In this document: in pieces, positions 43,806-53,433 of the stretch
Position numbering within the stretch: the first letter of the stretch is position 1
Layout of the letters: every line of letters begins with the position of its first letter
Source of the DNA: Sphingosinicella sp942492965
GTDB taxonomy: Bacteria > Pseudomonadota > Alphaproteobacteria > Sphingomonadales > Sphingomonadaceae
Assembly: GCA_942492965.1 (NCBI GenBank)
Contig: OW818656.1
Span: 2,418,001-2,482,000 of the forward strand
DNA: 64,000 nt
Direction: 5' to 3'
The notes under the pieces: model-generated
The model's database searches: none
Told to the model about the DNA's origin: nothing
The model's input: the letters and a program-made list of their open reading frames with translations, nothing else
Program-made: the position numbers and the translations under genes

Positions 43806-46800
43806 GCATCCGGCCTCTTCTTCCCGAGCAGAAACGCGCTGCCGACCCAGACCTCAGCGCTTGGGTTTCCGCCTCGGCGGGGACGGGGAAGACGCAGGTG
43901 CTGACCGCGCGCGTGCTGCGGCTGCTGCTTGCGGGGGCGAGGCCGGACGGGCTGCTCGCGCTCACCTTCACCAAGGCGGCGGCGGCGGAGATGCAGACGC
44001 GCATCTTCGAAACCCTGTCGCGATGGGTGCGCGCGGATGATGAGACGCTCGCCGCCGAACTCGCCGCGATCGGCGCACCCGCCGATGCGGAGACGCGGCG
44101 CCACGCCCGCGCGCTCTTCGCCGAGGCGCTGGAAACGCGCGGGGGCCTCAAGGTGCAGACGCTGCACAGCTTCGCGAGCTCCCTGCTTGCCGCCTTCCCG
44201 CTCGAGGCGGGAATCGCGCCCGGCTATGAAACGCTCGACGACCGGAGCGCGCTGCGCATCCATTCCGAAACGCTCGCCGAACGGATCGGCAGCGGCGACG
44301 CCGCGCTGCTCGACGATCTCGCCGACCTCTCCGTGCTGGGCGGCGAGGCGCGCGTTCAGGAGGTGATCGCGAAGCTGCTTGCCGGGCGCAGCGTGTTCGA
44401 GAACGTTTACGGCAAGGCCGTCGATTGGCGCGGGCTCGTGCGGCGCGGGCTTGGCCTGCCGGGCAGCGGCAGCCGCGACGAGGTGCTGGCTGCGGCGCTT
44501 GCCGACGATGCGTTCGACTGGGAATCCGTGCGCGAATATGCGGCGGCGATGCGTGCGTGGGGCACGAAGACGGGTCTTGAGGCCGCCGATGCGCTGGCGC
44601 GCGTGTTGGGTGCGGCGCCGGAAGTGCGCCACGATTTCCTGGGCGATCTCGTGGGCGCGGGCTTCCGCAAGGATGGCGAACGCCGCGCTGCGCCCAAGGG
44701 GCTCGGCGACCTCCACGAGCGGTTCTGCACGGTGGTCGGCGCAGTCCGTGATCTCGCCGCCGGGCTCGACCTTGCCGAGACCGCTGCGCTGCACCTGCGT
44801 GTCGGCCACGCGCTCGCCGCGGCTTACGAGACGCGCAAGGAAGCCGCAGGCGCGCTCGACTACGCCGATCTTATCGTGAAGGCCGCGCGGCTGCTGACCA
44901 CGCTCGCCGCGCCCTTTGTGCTCTACAAGCTCGACCAGCGCATCGACCACATCCTCGTCGACGAGGGACAGGATACGAACGCCGCGCAGTGGGCGATCGT
45001 CGAGGCGATCGCGGACGAGTTCTTCTCAGGGGAAGGCACGCGCGACGAGGCGGAGACGGGCGCGCGCACGCAGTTCGCGGTCGGCGACTACAAGCAGGCA
45101 ATCTTCGGCTTTCAGGGCACGGACCCGCGCGCGTTCGAAGCGGCGCGTGCCGCTGCCGAGCGCCGGGCGACAAGCGCGGACAAACCCTTCGAGACCATCG
45201 ACCTCGCGCTCAGCTTCCGTTCCGCGCCCGCAGTCCTCGATGTCGTCGATACGGTGGTGGAAACCGTGGGGGCGGCAGCGTTCGGCATAGAGGGTGATAT
45301 TCCGCGCCACACCGCGCACCGCGCCGGTGCAGCCGGAGACGTCGTGCTGTGGACGCCCGTCACCGGGGCACCGGACGAGGAAGACGAGGGTGAAGAGGCC
45401 GTCCCCGAGGACGCCGAGCGCACCCTCGCGGCGAACATTGCGCGGCAGATCTCGGGTTGGCTGGAGCGAGGCGAATTGCTTGCCTCCAAAGGCAGGCCGA
45501 TCGCGGCGGGCGACATCATGCTGCTGGTGCGCTCGCGCGGCAGTCTCGTTCCCGCGCTCGTCTCGGCGCTGATGGCGGCGCGCGTGCCGGTGGCGGGCGC
45601 GGACCGGCTGCGCCTCACGCAGCCGCTCGCGGTGCAGGATCTGCTTGCGCTCGTCCGCTTCGCGCTGCAGCCGGGCGATGATCTGTCGCTTGCCGCGCTG
45701 CTCGTATCGCCCTTCCTCGGCTGGTCGCAGGACGATCTCTATGCCCTCGCGTTCAAGCGCCGGGGCACGCTGTGGCGCACGCTGCGCGACCGCACGGATG
45801 ACAAGGCGCGCGCGGCAGAAGCGTGGCTCGGCAAGGTGCTCGCCCGCGCCGATTACATGGCGCCCTACGAGTTCCTGGAATACGTGCTGTCGGGCGAACC
45901 ACAGGGGCGGTTGCGGCTTATCGCGCGCCTCGGCGAGGAAGCCCGCGACCCGATCGAGGAACTGCTCAACCAGGCGCTCGCTTACGAGGGCGCGAACACG
46001 CCCTCGCTGCAAGGCTTCCTGTCGTGGATTGAAGCGGACGACGTGGAGGTGAAGCGCGATGCCGAAGCGGCATATGACGCCGTCCGCATCATGACCGTGC
46101 ACGGGTCGAAGGGGCTTCAGGCGCCCATCGTCATCCTCGCCGATGCGGCCTCCGCCGTGCCCAAGGGCGCGAAGCCGCCGCTCTCGCTCGATCTCCCCGG
46201 TCTCGGTCCCGCGCCGCTTTTCTTCGGTTCGGCGAAGGCACTCGTTGGTCCCGCGCGCGCCGCTCACGAGGCAGCGACGCGCGCCGAGGGCGAGGAGCAC
46301 ATGCGCCTGCTCTACGTCGCGCTCACCCGCGCCGAAGACCGGCTCTATGTCGGCGGCGCGCTCGGCAAGCGGCCATCGAAGGCGAAAAGCTGGCACGGCC
46401 ATGTCGCCGATGCGCTCGCGGCATTGGACGCAGAGACTCGCGATGATCCCGTCTGGGGCAAGGTGCTGCGCCATGCGAGCGGCACGCCTGCGGCCGCTGC
46501 TGCACCGGTGAAATCCACTCAGCCTGCCGCGCCTGCAATTCCCGCATGGGCGCTCACGCTGCCTCCCGAGGAGGAACGCCCGCCGCGCCCCCTCGCGCCC
46601 TCCGCGCCGCAGGACGACGATCCTGCCGAACCCCCGCCAGGCCCCGCGCTGCGCGCTGCCGCGCGGCGCGGACAGGTGCTGCACCAGCTATTCGAGCGGA
46701 TTGGCGGCGTTTCGCCCGAGAACCGCGATGCGGCGATGCGCGCCTGGCTGCAGCGCAATGCGCCCGATCTCAACGCGGACGCGATCACGCGCGAAGTTGC

Positions 46801-47113
46801 GGGGGCGCTCACCGATCCCGCGCTGGCGCCGTGGTTCGTGGAGGGTGCCTTCGCCGAGGCGCCGCTTTCGGCAGTCGTCGAGGATGTCGTCATCACCGGC
46901 ACGATCGACCGGCTGATCGTGGGCGAAGATGTCGTGCGCGCGCTCGATTTCAAGACCGGGCGCAATCCGCCTTCCGATCTTGCGGGTGTGCCGGCCCCGC
47001 ATATCCGCCAGATGCGCGCGTACCGCGATGCGCTTGCCCGCATCTTCCCCGGGCGCCGCATCGAAACGGCGCTGTTCTACACGGCGGCGCTGCGCATGAT
47101 CCGCGTCGATTGA
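43802..47113 (+). CDS. addA: Double-strand break repair helicase-nuclease AddA
   Basis: 1103 aa UvrD-type superfamily 1 helicase. Motif I SASAGTGKTQVL (residues 23-34), motif II VDEGQDTNAAQW, the FAVGDYKQAIFGFQG motif, VRIMTVHGSKGLQAP and LLYVALTRAEDRLYV are all present. A C-terminal nuclease domain has GTIDRLIV and ALDFKTGRNPP. It is the motor and one nuclease of AddAB. A perfect short hairpin follows the stop. Confidence 0.95.
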   Translation: MSIRPLLPEQKRAADPDLSAWVSASAGTGKTQVLTARVLRLLLAGARPDGLLALTFTKAAAAEMQTRIFETLSRWVRADDETLAAELAAIGAPADAETRRHARALFAEALETRGGLKVQTLHSFASSLLAAFPLEAGIAPGYETLDDRSALRIHSETLAERIGSGDAALLDDLADLSVLGGEARVQEVIAKLLAGRSVFENVYGKAVDWRGLVRRGLGLPGSGSRDEVLAAALADDAFDWESVREYAAAMRAWGTKTGLEAADALARVLGAAPEVRHDFLGDLVGAGFRKDGERRAAPKGLGDLHERFCTVVGAVRDLAAGLDLAETAALHLRVGHALAAAYETRKEAAGALDYADLIVKAARLLTTLAAPFVLYKLDQRIDHILVDEGQDTNAAQWAIVEAIADEFFSGEGTRDEAETGARTQFAVGDYKQAIFGFQGTDPRAFEAARAAAERRATSADKPFETIDLALSFRSAPAVLDVVDTVVETVGAAAFGIEGDIPRHTAHRAGAAGDVVLWTPVTGAPDEEDEGEEAVPEDAERTLAANIARQISGWLERGELLASKGRPIAAGDIMLLVRSRGSLVPALVSALMAARVPVAGADRLRLTQPLAVQDLLALVRFALQPGDDLSLAALLVSPFLGWSQDDLYALAFKRRGTLWRTLRDRTDDKARAAEAWLGKVLARADYMAPYEFLEYVLSGEPQGRLRLIARLGEEARDPIEELLNQALAYEGANTPSLQGFLSWIEADDVEVKRDAEAAYDAVRIMTVHGSKGLQAPIVILADAASAVPKGAKPPLSLDLPGLGPAPLFFGSAKALVGPARAAHEAATRAEGEEHMRLLYVALTRAEDRLYVGGALGKRPSKAKSWHGHVADALAALDAETRDDPVWGKVLRHASGTPAAAAAPVKSTQPAAPAIPAWALTLPPEEERPPRPLAPSAPQDDDPAEPPPGPALRAAARRGQVLHQLFERIGGVSPENRDAAMRAWLQRNAPDLNADAITREVAGALTDPALAPWFVEGAFAEAPLSAVVEDVVITGTIDRLIVGEDVVRALDFKTGRNPPSDLAGVPAPHIRQMRAYRDALARIFPGRRIETALFYTAALRMIRVD

Positions 47114-47114
47114 T

Positions 47115-47133
47115 CTGAAAGCGCGGCTTTCAG
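47115..47133 (+). terminator. Hairpin after addA
   Basis: CTGAAAGC-GCG-GCTTTCAG, an 8-base perfect stem with a tight 3-base loop, one base after the addA stop. There is no U-tract, so it is a weak or Rho-assisted terminator, or an mRNA 3-prime end stabiliser. A TTGACA hexamer follows at 47149-47154, a possible but unpaired -35 for trxA. Confidence 0.45.
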
Positions 47134-47224
47134 ACGCGGGAGAAAGGCTTGACAGATTTCAGCTTGAAGCGCGCGCGGCTACGCACCAGATTGCGCGCTA
47201 CGCATTGTTGTTCGGAGACTTGTC

Positions 47225-47548
47225 ATGGGTTCCACCGCCATCACCCCGGAAAATTTCGAGGCCGAGGTCGCAAACGCCGGAAAGCCGGTTCTCGTTGATT
47301 TCTGGGCGCCGTGGTGCGGCCCGTGCCGCCAGATCGCCCCGGCGCTCGAGGAGCTTTCGGAGGAACTCGGCGATCAGGTGACGATCGCCAAGCTCAACAC
47401 CGACGATCATCCCGAGCTTGCCTCGCAGTTCGGCATTCGCGGCATCCCGACGATGATCCTGTTCAAGGACGGCAAGCCCGCCGCCACCAAGGTGGGCGCG
47501 CAGCCGAAATCGATGATCAAGGACTGGCTCGTCGGCGAGCTCGCCTGA
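47225..47548 (+). CDS. trxA: Thioredoxin
   Basis: 107 aa classic thioredoxin-1. The redox site is WCGPC (Cys31, Cys34), with FWAPW before it and the cis-proline GIPTMILFKDGK. It reduces disulfides in ribonucleotide reductase and peroxiredoxins such as the one at 32848. It is likely transcribed from its own promoter in the 111-base gap after addA. Confidence 0.96.
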   Translation: MGSTAITPENFEAEVANAGKPVLVDFWAPWCGPCRQIAPALEELSEELGDQVTIAKLNTDDHPELASQFGIRGIPTMILFKDGKPAATKVGAQPKSMIKDWLVGELA

Positions 47549-47565
47549 ACGGTTGAGGGCGGGGG

Positions 47566-48777
47566 CTAAGCGGCCTCCGCCAACGCCGCGCGGCGGCTGA
47601 CGAATGCCGCGAGCAACGCGCCCGTCGCCAGAATGCCCGCCGCGATCAGGAAGCTGACCCCCGGCGCATCGCCCACGGTCATTTCATACATCCAGCCGAA
47701 GAACAGCGGCGAGGCGATGCCCGCGATGCTGCCGACGCTCATGTTCGCGCCCTGCAGCTGGCCCTGCTCGCTTTCCGAAACGCGGCGCGTCATCAGCGAT
47801 TGCAGCGTCGGCATCGCGAGCGCCCACAGTGCGTTCGGGAACAGCGCCAGCGTGAAAAGAAGTCCCGTGGGCGCAAGGCCCATGCTCGCAAGGCCGAGGC
47901 TTCCCATCACCAGCCCCGCTACCATCGTGCGCCGGTCGCCCCAGCGTTTCACAGCGGGGCCGACGAGCACCGCCTGCACGATCATTTCAAGCCCGCCCGC
48001 GAGCGCCAGCGCGAGGCCGAGGTACATCGGCGTCCAGTTGTGCGTGTGCGCGGCATAGAGCACGAACACCACGGAGAAGACGTGGTGCGCGAAATACAAA
48101 AGGAAGTTCACCACCGCGAGGCCGGACAGCTCTGGGTGCGAGCGCAGCAGCTTCAGCGCGCCGAACGGATTCGCGCGCGTCCACGAAAACGCCATGCGCC
48201 GCTCGCGCGGCAGCGATTCGGGCAGGATGAACAGGCCGTAGAGGAAGGTGATGCCTGAGAGCACCGCCGCCGCCCAGAACGGCGCGCGCGGGCTGATCTC
48301 GCCGAGCACGCCGCCGACGAGCGGCCCGGCGATGAACCCCGCGCTGAATGCCGCGCCGACAAGGCCGTAGCCGCGCGCGCGCTCTTCGGGCGCTGTGATG
48401 TCGGCCATGTAGGCGAACACGGCCGTGAAGCTCGATGATGTGATGCCGCCGATCATGCGGCCGACGGCGAGCCACCAGAGGTCTGGCGCCAGTGCCATCA
48501 GAATCCAGTCGAGCGTAAGGCCGGCGGTCGAAATCAGGATCGTCGGCCGGCGCCCGTAGCGGTCGGAGATCGAACCGATGATCGGCGAGCAGAGAAACTG
48601 CATCCCCGCCCAGATCGCGACCATGATGCCGTTCCAGTACCCGGCCGCCGCTTCCGAGCCCACGAAGCCCTCGATGAGGGCGGGAAGCACGGGAATCACG
48701 AGCCCCATTGCCATCACGTCGAGAACGGCGACGGCGAGGATGAACGCGATTGCGGGACGGGAAGACGCGGACGACAT
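47566..48777 (-). CDS. TetA-like MFS transporter
   Basis: 403 aa, 12 transmembrane segments. It has LDVMAMGLVIPVLPALIEGFVG at the N-terminus and the cytoplasmic loop motif GSISDRYGRRPTILIS of the DHA1/TCR family, together with ADITAPEERARGYGLVGAAFSAGFIAGPLVGG (motif C). This is the TetA(A)-like subgroup, common as chromosomal drug exporters, so tetracycline specificity cannot be assumed. The start MSSASSRPAIAF at 48777 is preferred over an extension to 48807. It converges on trxA. Confidence 0.88.
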   Translation of the reverse strand: MSSASSRPAIAFILAVAVLDVMAMGLVIPVLPALIEGFVGSEAAAGYWNGIMVAIWAGMQFLCSPIIGSISDRYGRRPTILISTAGLTLDWILMALAPDLWWLAVGRMIGGITSSSFTAVFAYMADITAPEERARGYGLVGAAFSAGFIAGPLVGGVLGEISPRAPFWAAAVLSGITFLYGLFILPESLPRERRMAFSWTRANPFGALKLLRSHPELSGLAVVNFLLYFAHHVFSVVFVLYAAHTHNWTPMYLGLALALAGGLEMIVQAVLVGPAVKRWGDRRTMVAGLVMGSLGLASMGLAPTGLLFTLALFPNALWALAMPTLQSLMTRRVSESEQGQLQGANMSVGSIAGIASPLFFGWMYEMTVGDAPGVSFLIAAGILATGALLAAFVSRRAALAEAA

Positions 48778-48827
48778 GGCCCGGCGCTCATAGCCGCGCG
48801 CGGGCACGGCGTCACGCGTCTAAGATG

Positions 48828-50069
48828 TCAGCTCCGATAGTCGGCGTTGATCGAGATATAGCCGTGCGTCAGGTCGCAGGTCCAAACCGTGGCGCGGCCT
48901 TGCCCAAGGCCGAGGTCGACGCCGATCTCGATCTCCTGGCCCTTGAGGTGCGCGGCGACGGGCGCCTCGTCGTAGCCGTCGACCACCATGCCGTCTTTCG
49001 CCACCACGGTGTCGCCGAAGCGCACCGAGAGCCTGTCGCGGTCGGCGGGTTCGCCCGCCTTGCCGACCGCCATCACGACGCGGCCCCAGTTGGCGTCCTC
49101 GCCCGCCACCGCCGTCTTCACGAGAGGCGAGTTGGCGATCGAGAGCGCGATGCGTTTGGCGGAGGCATCGTCGGTTGCGCCTTCCACGTTCACGGCGATC
49201 AGCTTCTGCGCGCCTTCGCCGTCGCGCACGACCTGCTGTGCGAGGTCGCGGCAGACCTGCGTCAGCGCGGCCTGGAAGGCGTCGGCGCCCGGCGAATCGG
49301 GGCCGGTGATCTCGGCGTTTTTCGCCGCGCCGGTCGCGAAGGCGAGGAGGGTGTCGCTCGTCGAGGTATCGCTATCCACGGTGATCGCGTGGAAGCTGAG
49401 GTCGGTCGCGGCTGCCAGCATCGTCTTCAGGTACGTTGGCGAGACCGCAGCGTCGGTGAAGACGAACGCGAGCATCGTTGCCATGTCGGGGGCGATCATG
49501 CCCGAGCCCTTGGCGATGCCGACGACCGCGACGGTGCGGTCGCCGATGATGGCGGTGGCGCCCGCGCCCTTCGCAAACGTGTCGGTCGTCATGATTGTCG
49601 AGGCGGCGTGGAGCCAGCTTGCGTCGGAGCCCACCGAAAGCTTGCTGAACGCCTGCCGGAGGCCGTCCTTGGCTTTGTCTTCGGGGAGCGGCACGCCGAT
49701 CACGCCAGTCGAGGCGAGGAAGATTTCATCTTGCGCAACACCGAGTTCGCCGGAGACCGTTTCGAGGATCATGTCGCACGCGGCCTTGCCGCGCCGCCCG
49801 GTGAAGGCGTTCGAGTTGCCCGCGTTCACGACAAGTGCGCGCGCCTTGCCCCCGGCAAGCGCGCTGCGGCACCATTCGACCTCCGGCGAGGGGCACTTCG
49901 ACGTCGTCGTGAGCCCGGCGACAACAGTGCCCTCCGCGAACTCGCCGAGCAGCATGTCGGCCCGGTCCCAGCTCTTGTATCCGGCGCGGGCGGTCGCAAG
50001 GCGGATGCCTTCGATGTCGGGCAGCTTCGGAAATTTTTCGGGGGCCAGCGGCGAGCGGTCGTGCATCAT
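48828..50069 (-). CDS. argJ: Bifunctional ornithine acetyltransferase / N-acetylglutamate synthase
   Basis: 413 aa. ArgJ recycles the acetyl group from N-acetylornithine to glutamate in arginine synthesis. The self-cleavage site is visible in KGSGMIAPDMATMLAFVF, where Thr198 becomes the nucleophile of the beta chain. ARALVVNAGNSNAFTG and the C-terminal DLTHGYISINADYRS are also typical. Two adjacent ATGs (50069 and 50066) are possible starts, with GAGGA just upstream. The in-frame extension to 50189 is not supported. Confidence 0.94.
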   Translation of the reverse strand: MMHDRSPLAPEKFPKLPDIEGIRLATARAGYKSWDRADMLLGEFAEGTVVAGLTTTSKCPSPEVEWCRSALAGGKARALVVNAGNSNAFTGRRGKAACDMILETVSGELGVAQDEIFLASTGVIGVPLPEDKAKDGLRQAFSKLSVGSDASWLHAASTIMTTDTFAKGAGATAIIGDRTVAVVGIAKGSGMIAPDMATMLAFVFTDAAVSPTYLKTMLAAATDLSFHAITVDSDTSTSDTLLAFATGAAKNAEITGPDSPGADAFQAALTQVCRDLAQQVVRDGEGAQKLIAVNVEGATDDASAKRIALSIANSPLVKTAVAGEDANWGRVVMAVGKAGEPADRDRLSVRFGDTVVAKDGMVVDGYDEAPVAAHLKGQEIEIGVDLGLGQGRATVWTCDLTHGYISINADYRS

Positions 50070-50251
50070 TGTCCTCGTGAATGGAACTGATCCCGGTTTA
50101 GGCCACTGCGGCGTTTTGGTCGAGCCGCAAGAGGGGACTCGCCAACCGGATTCCACCACGTTAGGCTCATGTCCAACGATAAAGACCAAGCGGCGAGCAG
50201 AGACGAAGGAGCGCAGGTTTAAGGGGGAAACGCATTTCGACGTTCAACGAA

Positions 50252-51643
50252 ATGTACGACGGGGAAACGGTTCGCGCGCCCTATCTCGACCTTGCCGGTT
50301 GGGTGTCGGACATGCCGCCGGACCTCCTCGATCTGAAGCGCGCCGAGGCTGACGCCCTGTTCCGCCGCATCGGCATCACCTTTGCGGTGTATGGCGAAGG
50401 CGGCGATCCCGAACGGCTCATTCCTTTCGATATTTTTCCGCGCGTGTTCACCGCGCACGAATGGCGGCGGCTGGAGCGCGGCGTGAAGCAGCGCGCGCAG
50501 GCGCTGAACGCCTTCCTTCGCGACGTCTACGACCGCGCCGAAATCGTCCGCGCCGGGCGCATCCCGGCGGAGCGCATATTCCAGAACGCGGCCTACGAGC
50601 CGGCGGTCGTGGGCATCCAGCCGCCGCGCGGCATCTACAGCCACATCGTCGGCGTCGATATCGTGCGCACCGGCCCCACCGATTTCTTCGTGCTTGAGGA
50701 CAATTGCCGCACGCCGTCCGGTGTCTCCTACATGCTGGAGAACCGCGAGATCATGATGCGCATGTTCCCGGACCTGTTTCAGCGGAACCGCGTCGAGCCG
50801 GTGGAAGACTATCCGAACCAGCTTCGCCGTACGCTGATGAGCGTCGCGCCGGGCAGCTGCAAGGGCGAACCGACCGTGGTGCTGCTCACCCCGGGCTCGC
50901 TCAACAGCGCTTATTACGAGCACTCGTTTCTCGCCGATCAGATGGGCGTCGAACTCGTGGAGGGGCAGGATCTCTTCGTCGATGGCGACCATGTCTACAT
51001 GCGCACGACGATGGGGCCGAAGCGTGTGGACGTGATCTACCGCCGCATCGACGACGACTTCCTCGATCCGCTGTGCTTCCGCCCCGATTCGATGCTCGGC
51101 GTGCCGGGGCTGATGAACGTGTACCGCGCGGGCAATGTCGCGATCGCTTCGGCGCCGGGTGCGGGCGTGGCGGACGACAAGGCGATCTACACCTATGTGC
51201 CGGAGATGATCCGCTTCTACCTCGGCGAGGAGCCGGTGCTGGCGAACGTGCCGACGTGGCAGTGCGGCAATCCCGATGATCTCGCCTACGTGCTCGGCAA
51301 CCTTTCCGATCTTGTCGTCAAGGAAGTGCACGGGTCGGGCGGATATGGAATGTTGGTCGGGCCGGCCGCGACGCGCGCCGAGGTCGAGGCCTATGCGCGG
51401 CGCATCAAGGCCAACCCCTCCGAATTCATCGCGCAGCCGACGCTGTCGCTGTCGACGACGCCGACCTATGTCGAGTCCGGCCTCGCCCCGCGCCATGTCG
51501 ACCTCCGGCCCTACTGCCTCGTCGGCGAGCGCATCCACCTGTGCGCGGGCGGGCTGACGCGCGTTGCGCTTCGCGAAGGGTCGCTGGTCGTCAATTCCTC
51601 GCAGGGCGGCGGCGTGAAAGACACGTGGGTGCTGGCGGACTGA
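50252..51643 (+). CDS. Circularly permuted ATP-grasp protein of the Anbu operon
   Basis: 463 aa from ATG 50252. It is a type-2 circularly permuted ATP-grasp enzyme with FVLEDNCRTPSGVSYMLENREIMMRMFP, KEVHGSGGYGML and an HVDLRPYCLVGERIHLCAGGLTRVAL region. Such ligases are predicted to join an amino group to a carboxylate using ATP. It is the first of four genes with alpha-E, transglutaminase and Anbu. The only good ribosome site (AAGGGGG, 50221-50227) fits an ATT codon at 50234, six codons upstream, giving an N-terminus STFNEMYDG resembling homologues; see findings. Confidence 0.9.
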   Translation: MYDGETVRAPYLDLAGWVSDMPPDLLDLKRAEADALFRRIGITFAVYGEGGDPERLIPFDIFPRVFTAHEWRRLERGVKQRAQALNAFLRDVYDRAEIVRAGRIPAERIFQNAAYEPAVVGIQPPRGIYSHIVGVDIVRTGPTDFFVLEDNCRTPSGVSYMLENREIMMRMFPDLFQRNRVEPVEDYPNQLRRTLMSVAPGSCKGEPTVVLLTPGSLNSAYYEHSFLADQMGVELVEGQDLFVDGDHVYMRTTMGPKRVDVIYRRIDDDFLDPLCFRPDSMLGVPGLMNVYRAGNVAIASAPGAGVADDKAIYTYVPEMIRFYLGEEPVLANVPTWQCGNPDDLAYVLGNLSDLVVKEVHGSGGYGMLVGPAATRAEVEAYARRIKANPSEFIAQPTLSLSTTPTYVESGLAPRHVDLRPYCLVGERIHLCAGGLTRVALREGSLVVNSSQGGGVKDTWVLAD

Positions 51644-51645
51644 AG

Positions 51646-52602
51646 ATGACCATGCTGAGCCGCACCGCTGAAAACCTGTTCTGGATGACCCGTTACATGG
51701 AGCGGGCCGAGACGATGGCGCGCCTGCTTGAGGTCGGCTACCGCATCGCGCTGATGCCTTCCGCGGGTGCCGGCCACCAGAACGACTGGGCATCGATCCT
51801 GGCCGCGGCGGGCGGTGCGGCGGCGTTTGCCTCACGCTACGGCGAACCGGCGCCCGCCACGGTGGAAGCGTTTTTGTTCTTTGACCGCGAGAACACCTCC
51901 TCGGTCGCGAATTGCATCGCCCGCGCGCGCGACAATGCCCGCGTCGTGCGCACCGCCGTCACCAGCGAGGTGTGGGATGCGCTGAACGGCGCCTTCCAGG
52001 ACATGAAGGCCTTCGAGCGGCGCGGGCCGGGCCGGGCCGACCTGATGACGCTCTGCGACTGGACGAAGCGGCAGACGGCGCTGCTGCGCGGCGCGATCGA
52101 GAACACGCAGCTGCAGCAGGACGGCTACGACTTCATGAACCTCGGCTATTACATCGAGCGTGCCGACAACACCGCGCGGATGCTCGATGTGAAATACTAT
52201 GTGCTGCTGCCGGTGACGGACCGTGTCGGCGGCGGCATCGACAATTACCAGTGGACAACGCTGCTGCGCGCCATGTCGGTGTTCCGCGCCTTCCACTGGG
52301 CTTACGGCGGGGATTACACGCCGGGGAAGATCGCGCACTTCCTGATCCTCAACAAATCCTGCCCGCGCTCGCTCATTCACTGCGCCGAGCAGACCAACTA
52401 CCACCTCGCGCGCCTCTCCCGCGCCTACGGCCAGCGCACGAAGCCGCACCAGACAGCGCGCACGATCCTCGCCGAACTTGCCGACGCGGACATCGACAAC
52501 ATCGTCCTTTCAGGTCTCCACGAATTCCTCACCGGCCACATCCGCCGCACTGCCGCGCTTGGCAGCGAGATCGCGGACACATATCTGTTCGGAGGGCGGT
52601 GA
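51646..52602 (+). CDS. Alpha-E domain protein
   Basis: 318 aa, all-helical. It begins MTMLSRTAENLFWMTRYMERAETMARLLEV and contains NLGYYIERADNTARMLDVKYYVLLP and LNKSCPRSLIHCAEQTNYHL, the alpha-E signature with repeated ExxR-type motifs. The family is nearly always encoded beside the circularly permuted ATP-grasp protein and is thought to work with it. No catalytic activity is established. It starts 2 bases after the ATP-grasp stop and shares a base with the next gene (TGATG). Confidence 0.9.
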   Translation: MTMLSRTAENLFWMTRYMERAETMARLLEVGYRIALMPSAGAGHQNDWASILAAAGGAAAFASRYGEPAPATVEAFLFFDRENTSSVANCIARARDNARVVRTAVTSEVWDALNGAFQDMKAFERRGPGRADLMTLCDWTKRQTALLRGAIENTQLQQDGYDFMNLGYYIERADNTARMLDVKYYVLLPVTDRVGGGIDNYQWTTLLRAMSVFRAFHWAYGGDYTPGKIAHFLILNKSCPRSLIHCAEQTNYHLARLSRAYGQRTKPHQTARTILAELADADIDNIVLSGLHEFLTGHIRRTAALGSEIADTYLFGGR

Positions 52603-53420
52603 TGCGCCTCTCCGTCTCGCACGTCACCCGCTACCGCTACGCTGCGCCGATCCGGCAGGTGGTGCAAAGCCATCGCCTCACGCCCTCGCGCTTCGCCGGT
52701 CAGCGCACGCTCGACTGGAAGGTGGAGGTGGAGGGCGGCCGCTTCTCGCAGCCGTTCACCGACGGCGCGGGAGATACGATCCGGACCATGTCGATACACG
52801 GCGCGGTTGAGGCGGTCGATATTCACGTGACGGGTACGGTCGAGACCGTCGATCTCGCAGGCGTGCTCAAAAACCACGCCGAGCGCATCTCGCCGCGCGT
52901 CTATCTTCGCACGACGCGCGCGACGCGGCCCGATGCCGCGCTCAGGAAACTTGCGGCAAAAGCCGTTTCGGACATTCCCCAGACCGCGCTTCTCGATCGC
53001 GCGCACGCCCTCTCCGCCGCCGTCGCCGACGGCATCGTGTACGCGCCGGGGGAAACACACGCGCACACGACAGCGGCCGAAGCGCTCGCGCTCGCGCTGG
53101 GGGTCTGCCAGGATCACACGCATGCGCTCATCGCCTGTGCGGTCTCGGTCGGCATTCCCGCGCGCTATGTGTCGGGCTATCTGTTCGCCAACGCCGACGG
53201 CGTTGCTCACGAGGCGAGCCACGCTTGGGCGGAGCTTCACATCGAGGGGCTGGGCTGGGTGGGGTTTGACGCGGCCAACCGCTGCTCTCCCGATGAACGC
53301 TATATCCGCCTCGGATCCGGCATCGATTCGGTGTCTGCGGCACCGATCCGGGGTGTCTCGTTCGGTGTTGCGAACGAAGATCTCGACGTGACCGTTGCGG
53401 TTACCGCGGTGCAGCAATAA
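52602..53420 (+). CDS. Transglutaminase-like cysteine protease
   Basis: 272 aa. It has an N-terminal bacterial transglutaminase-like beta domain (SVSHVTRYRYAAPIRQVVQSHRLTPS) and a catalytic core: Cys in LGVCQDHTHALIACAVSVGIPARYVSGYL, His in EASHAWAEL and Asp in GWVGFDAANRC. Members are predicted peptidases or amide-exchange enzymes. It sits between alpha-E and Anbu, and synthesis is coupled to alpha-E through TGATG. Confidence 0.92.
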   Translation: MRLSVSHVTRYRYAAPIRQVVQSHRLTPSRFAGQRTLDWKVEVEGGRFSQPFTDGAGDTIRTMSIHGAVEAVDIHVTGTVETVDLAGVLKNHAERISPRVYLRTTRATRPDAALRKLAAKAVSDIPQTALLDRAHALSAAVADGIVYAPGETHAHTTAAEALALALGVCQDHTHALIACAVSVGIPARYVSGYLFANADGVAHEASHAWAELHIEGLGWVGFDAANRCSPDERYIRLGSGIDSVSAAPIRGVSFGVANEDLDVTVAVTAVQQ

Positions 53421-53433
53421 AGGTTGCAGCATC

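Noticed and set aside
47149..47180. Complete sigma-70 promoter for trxA from the TTGACA at 47149
   Set aside because: No acceptable -10 hexamer occurs 16-18 bases downstream; only the -35 match is good.
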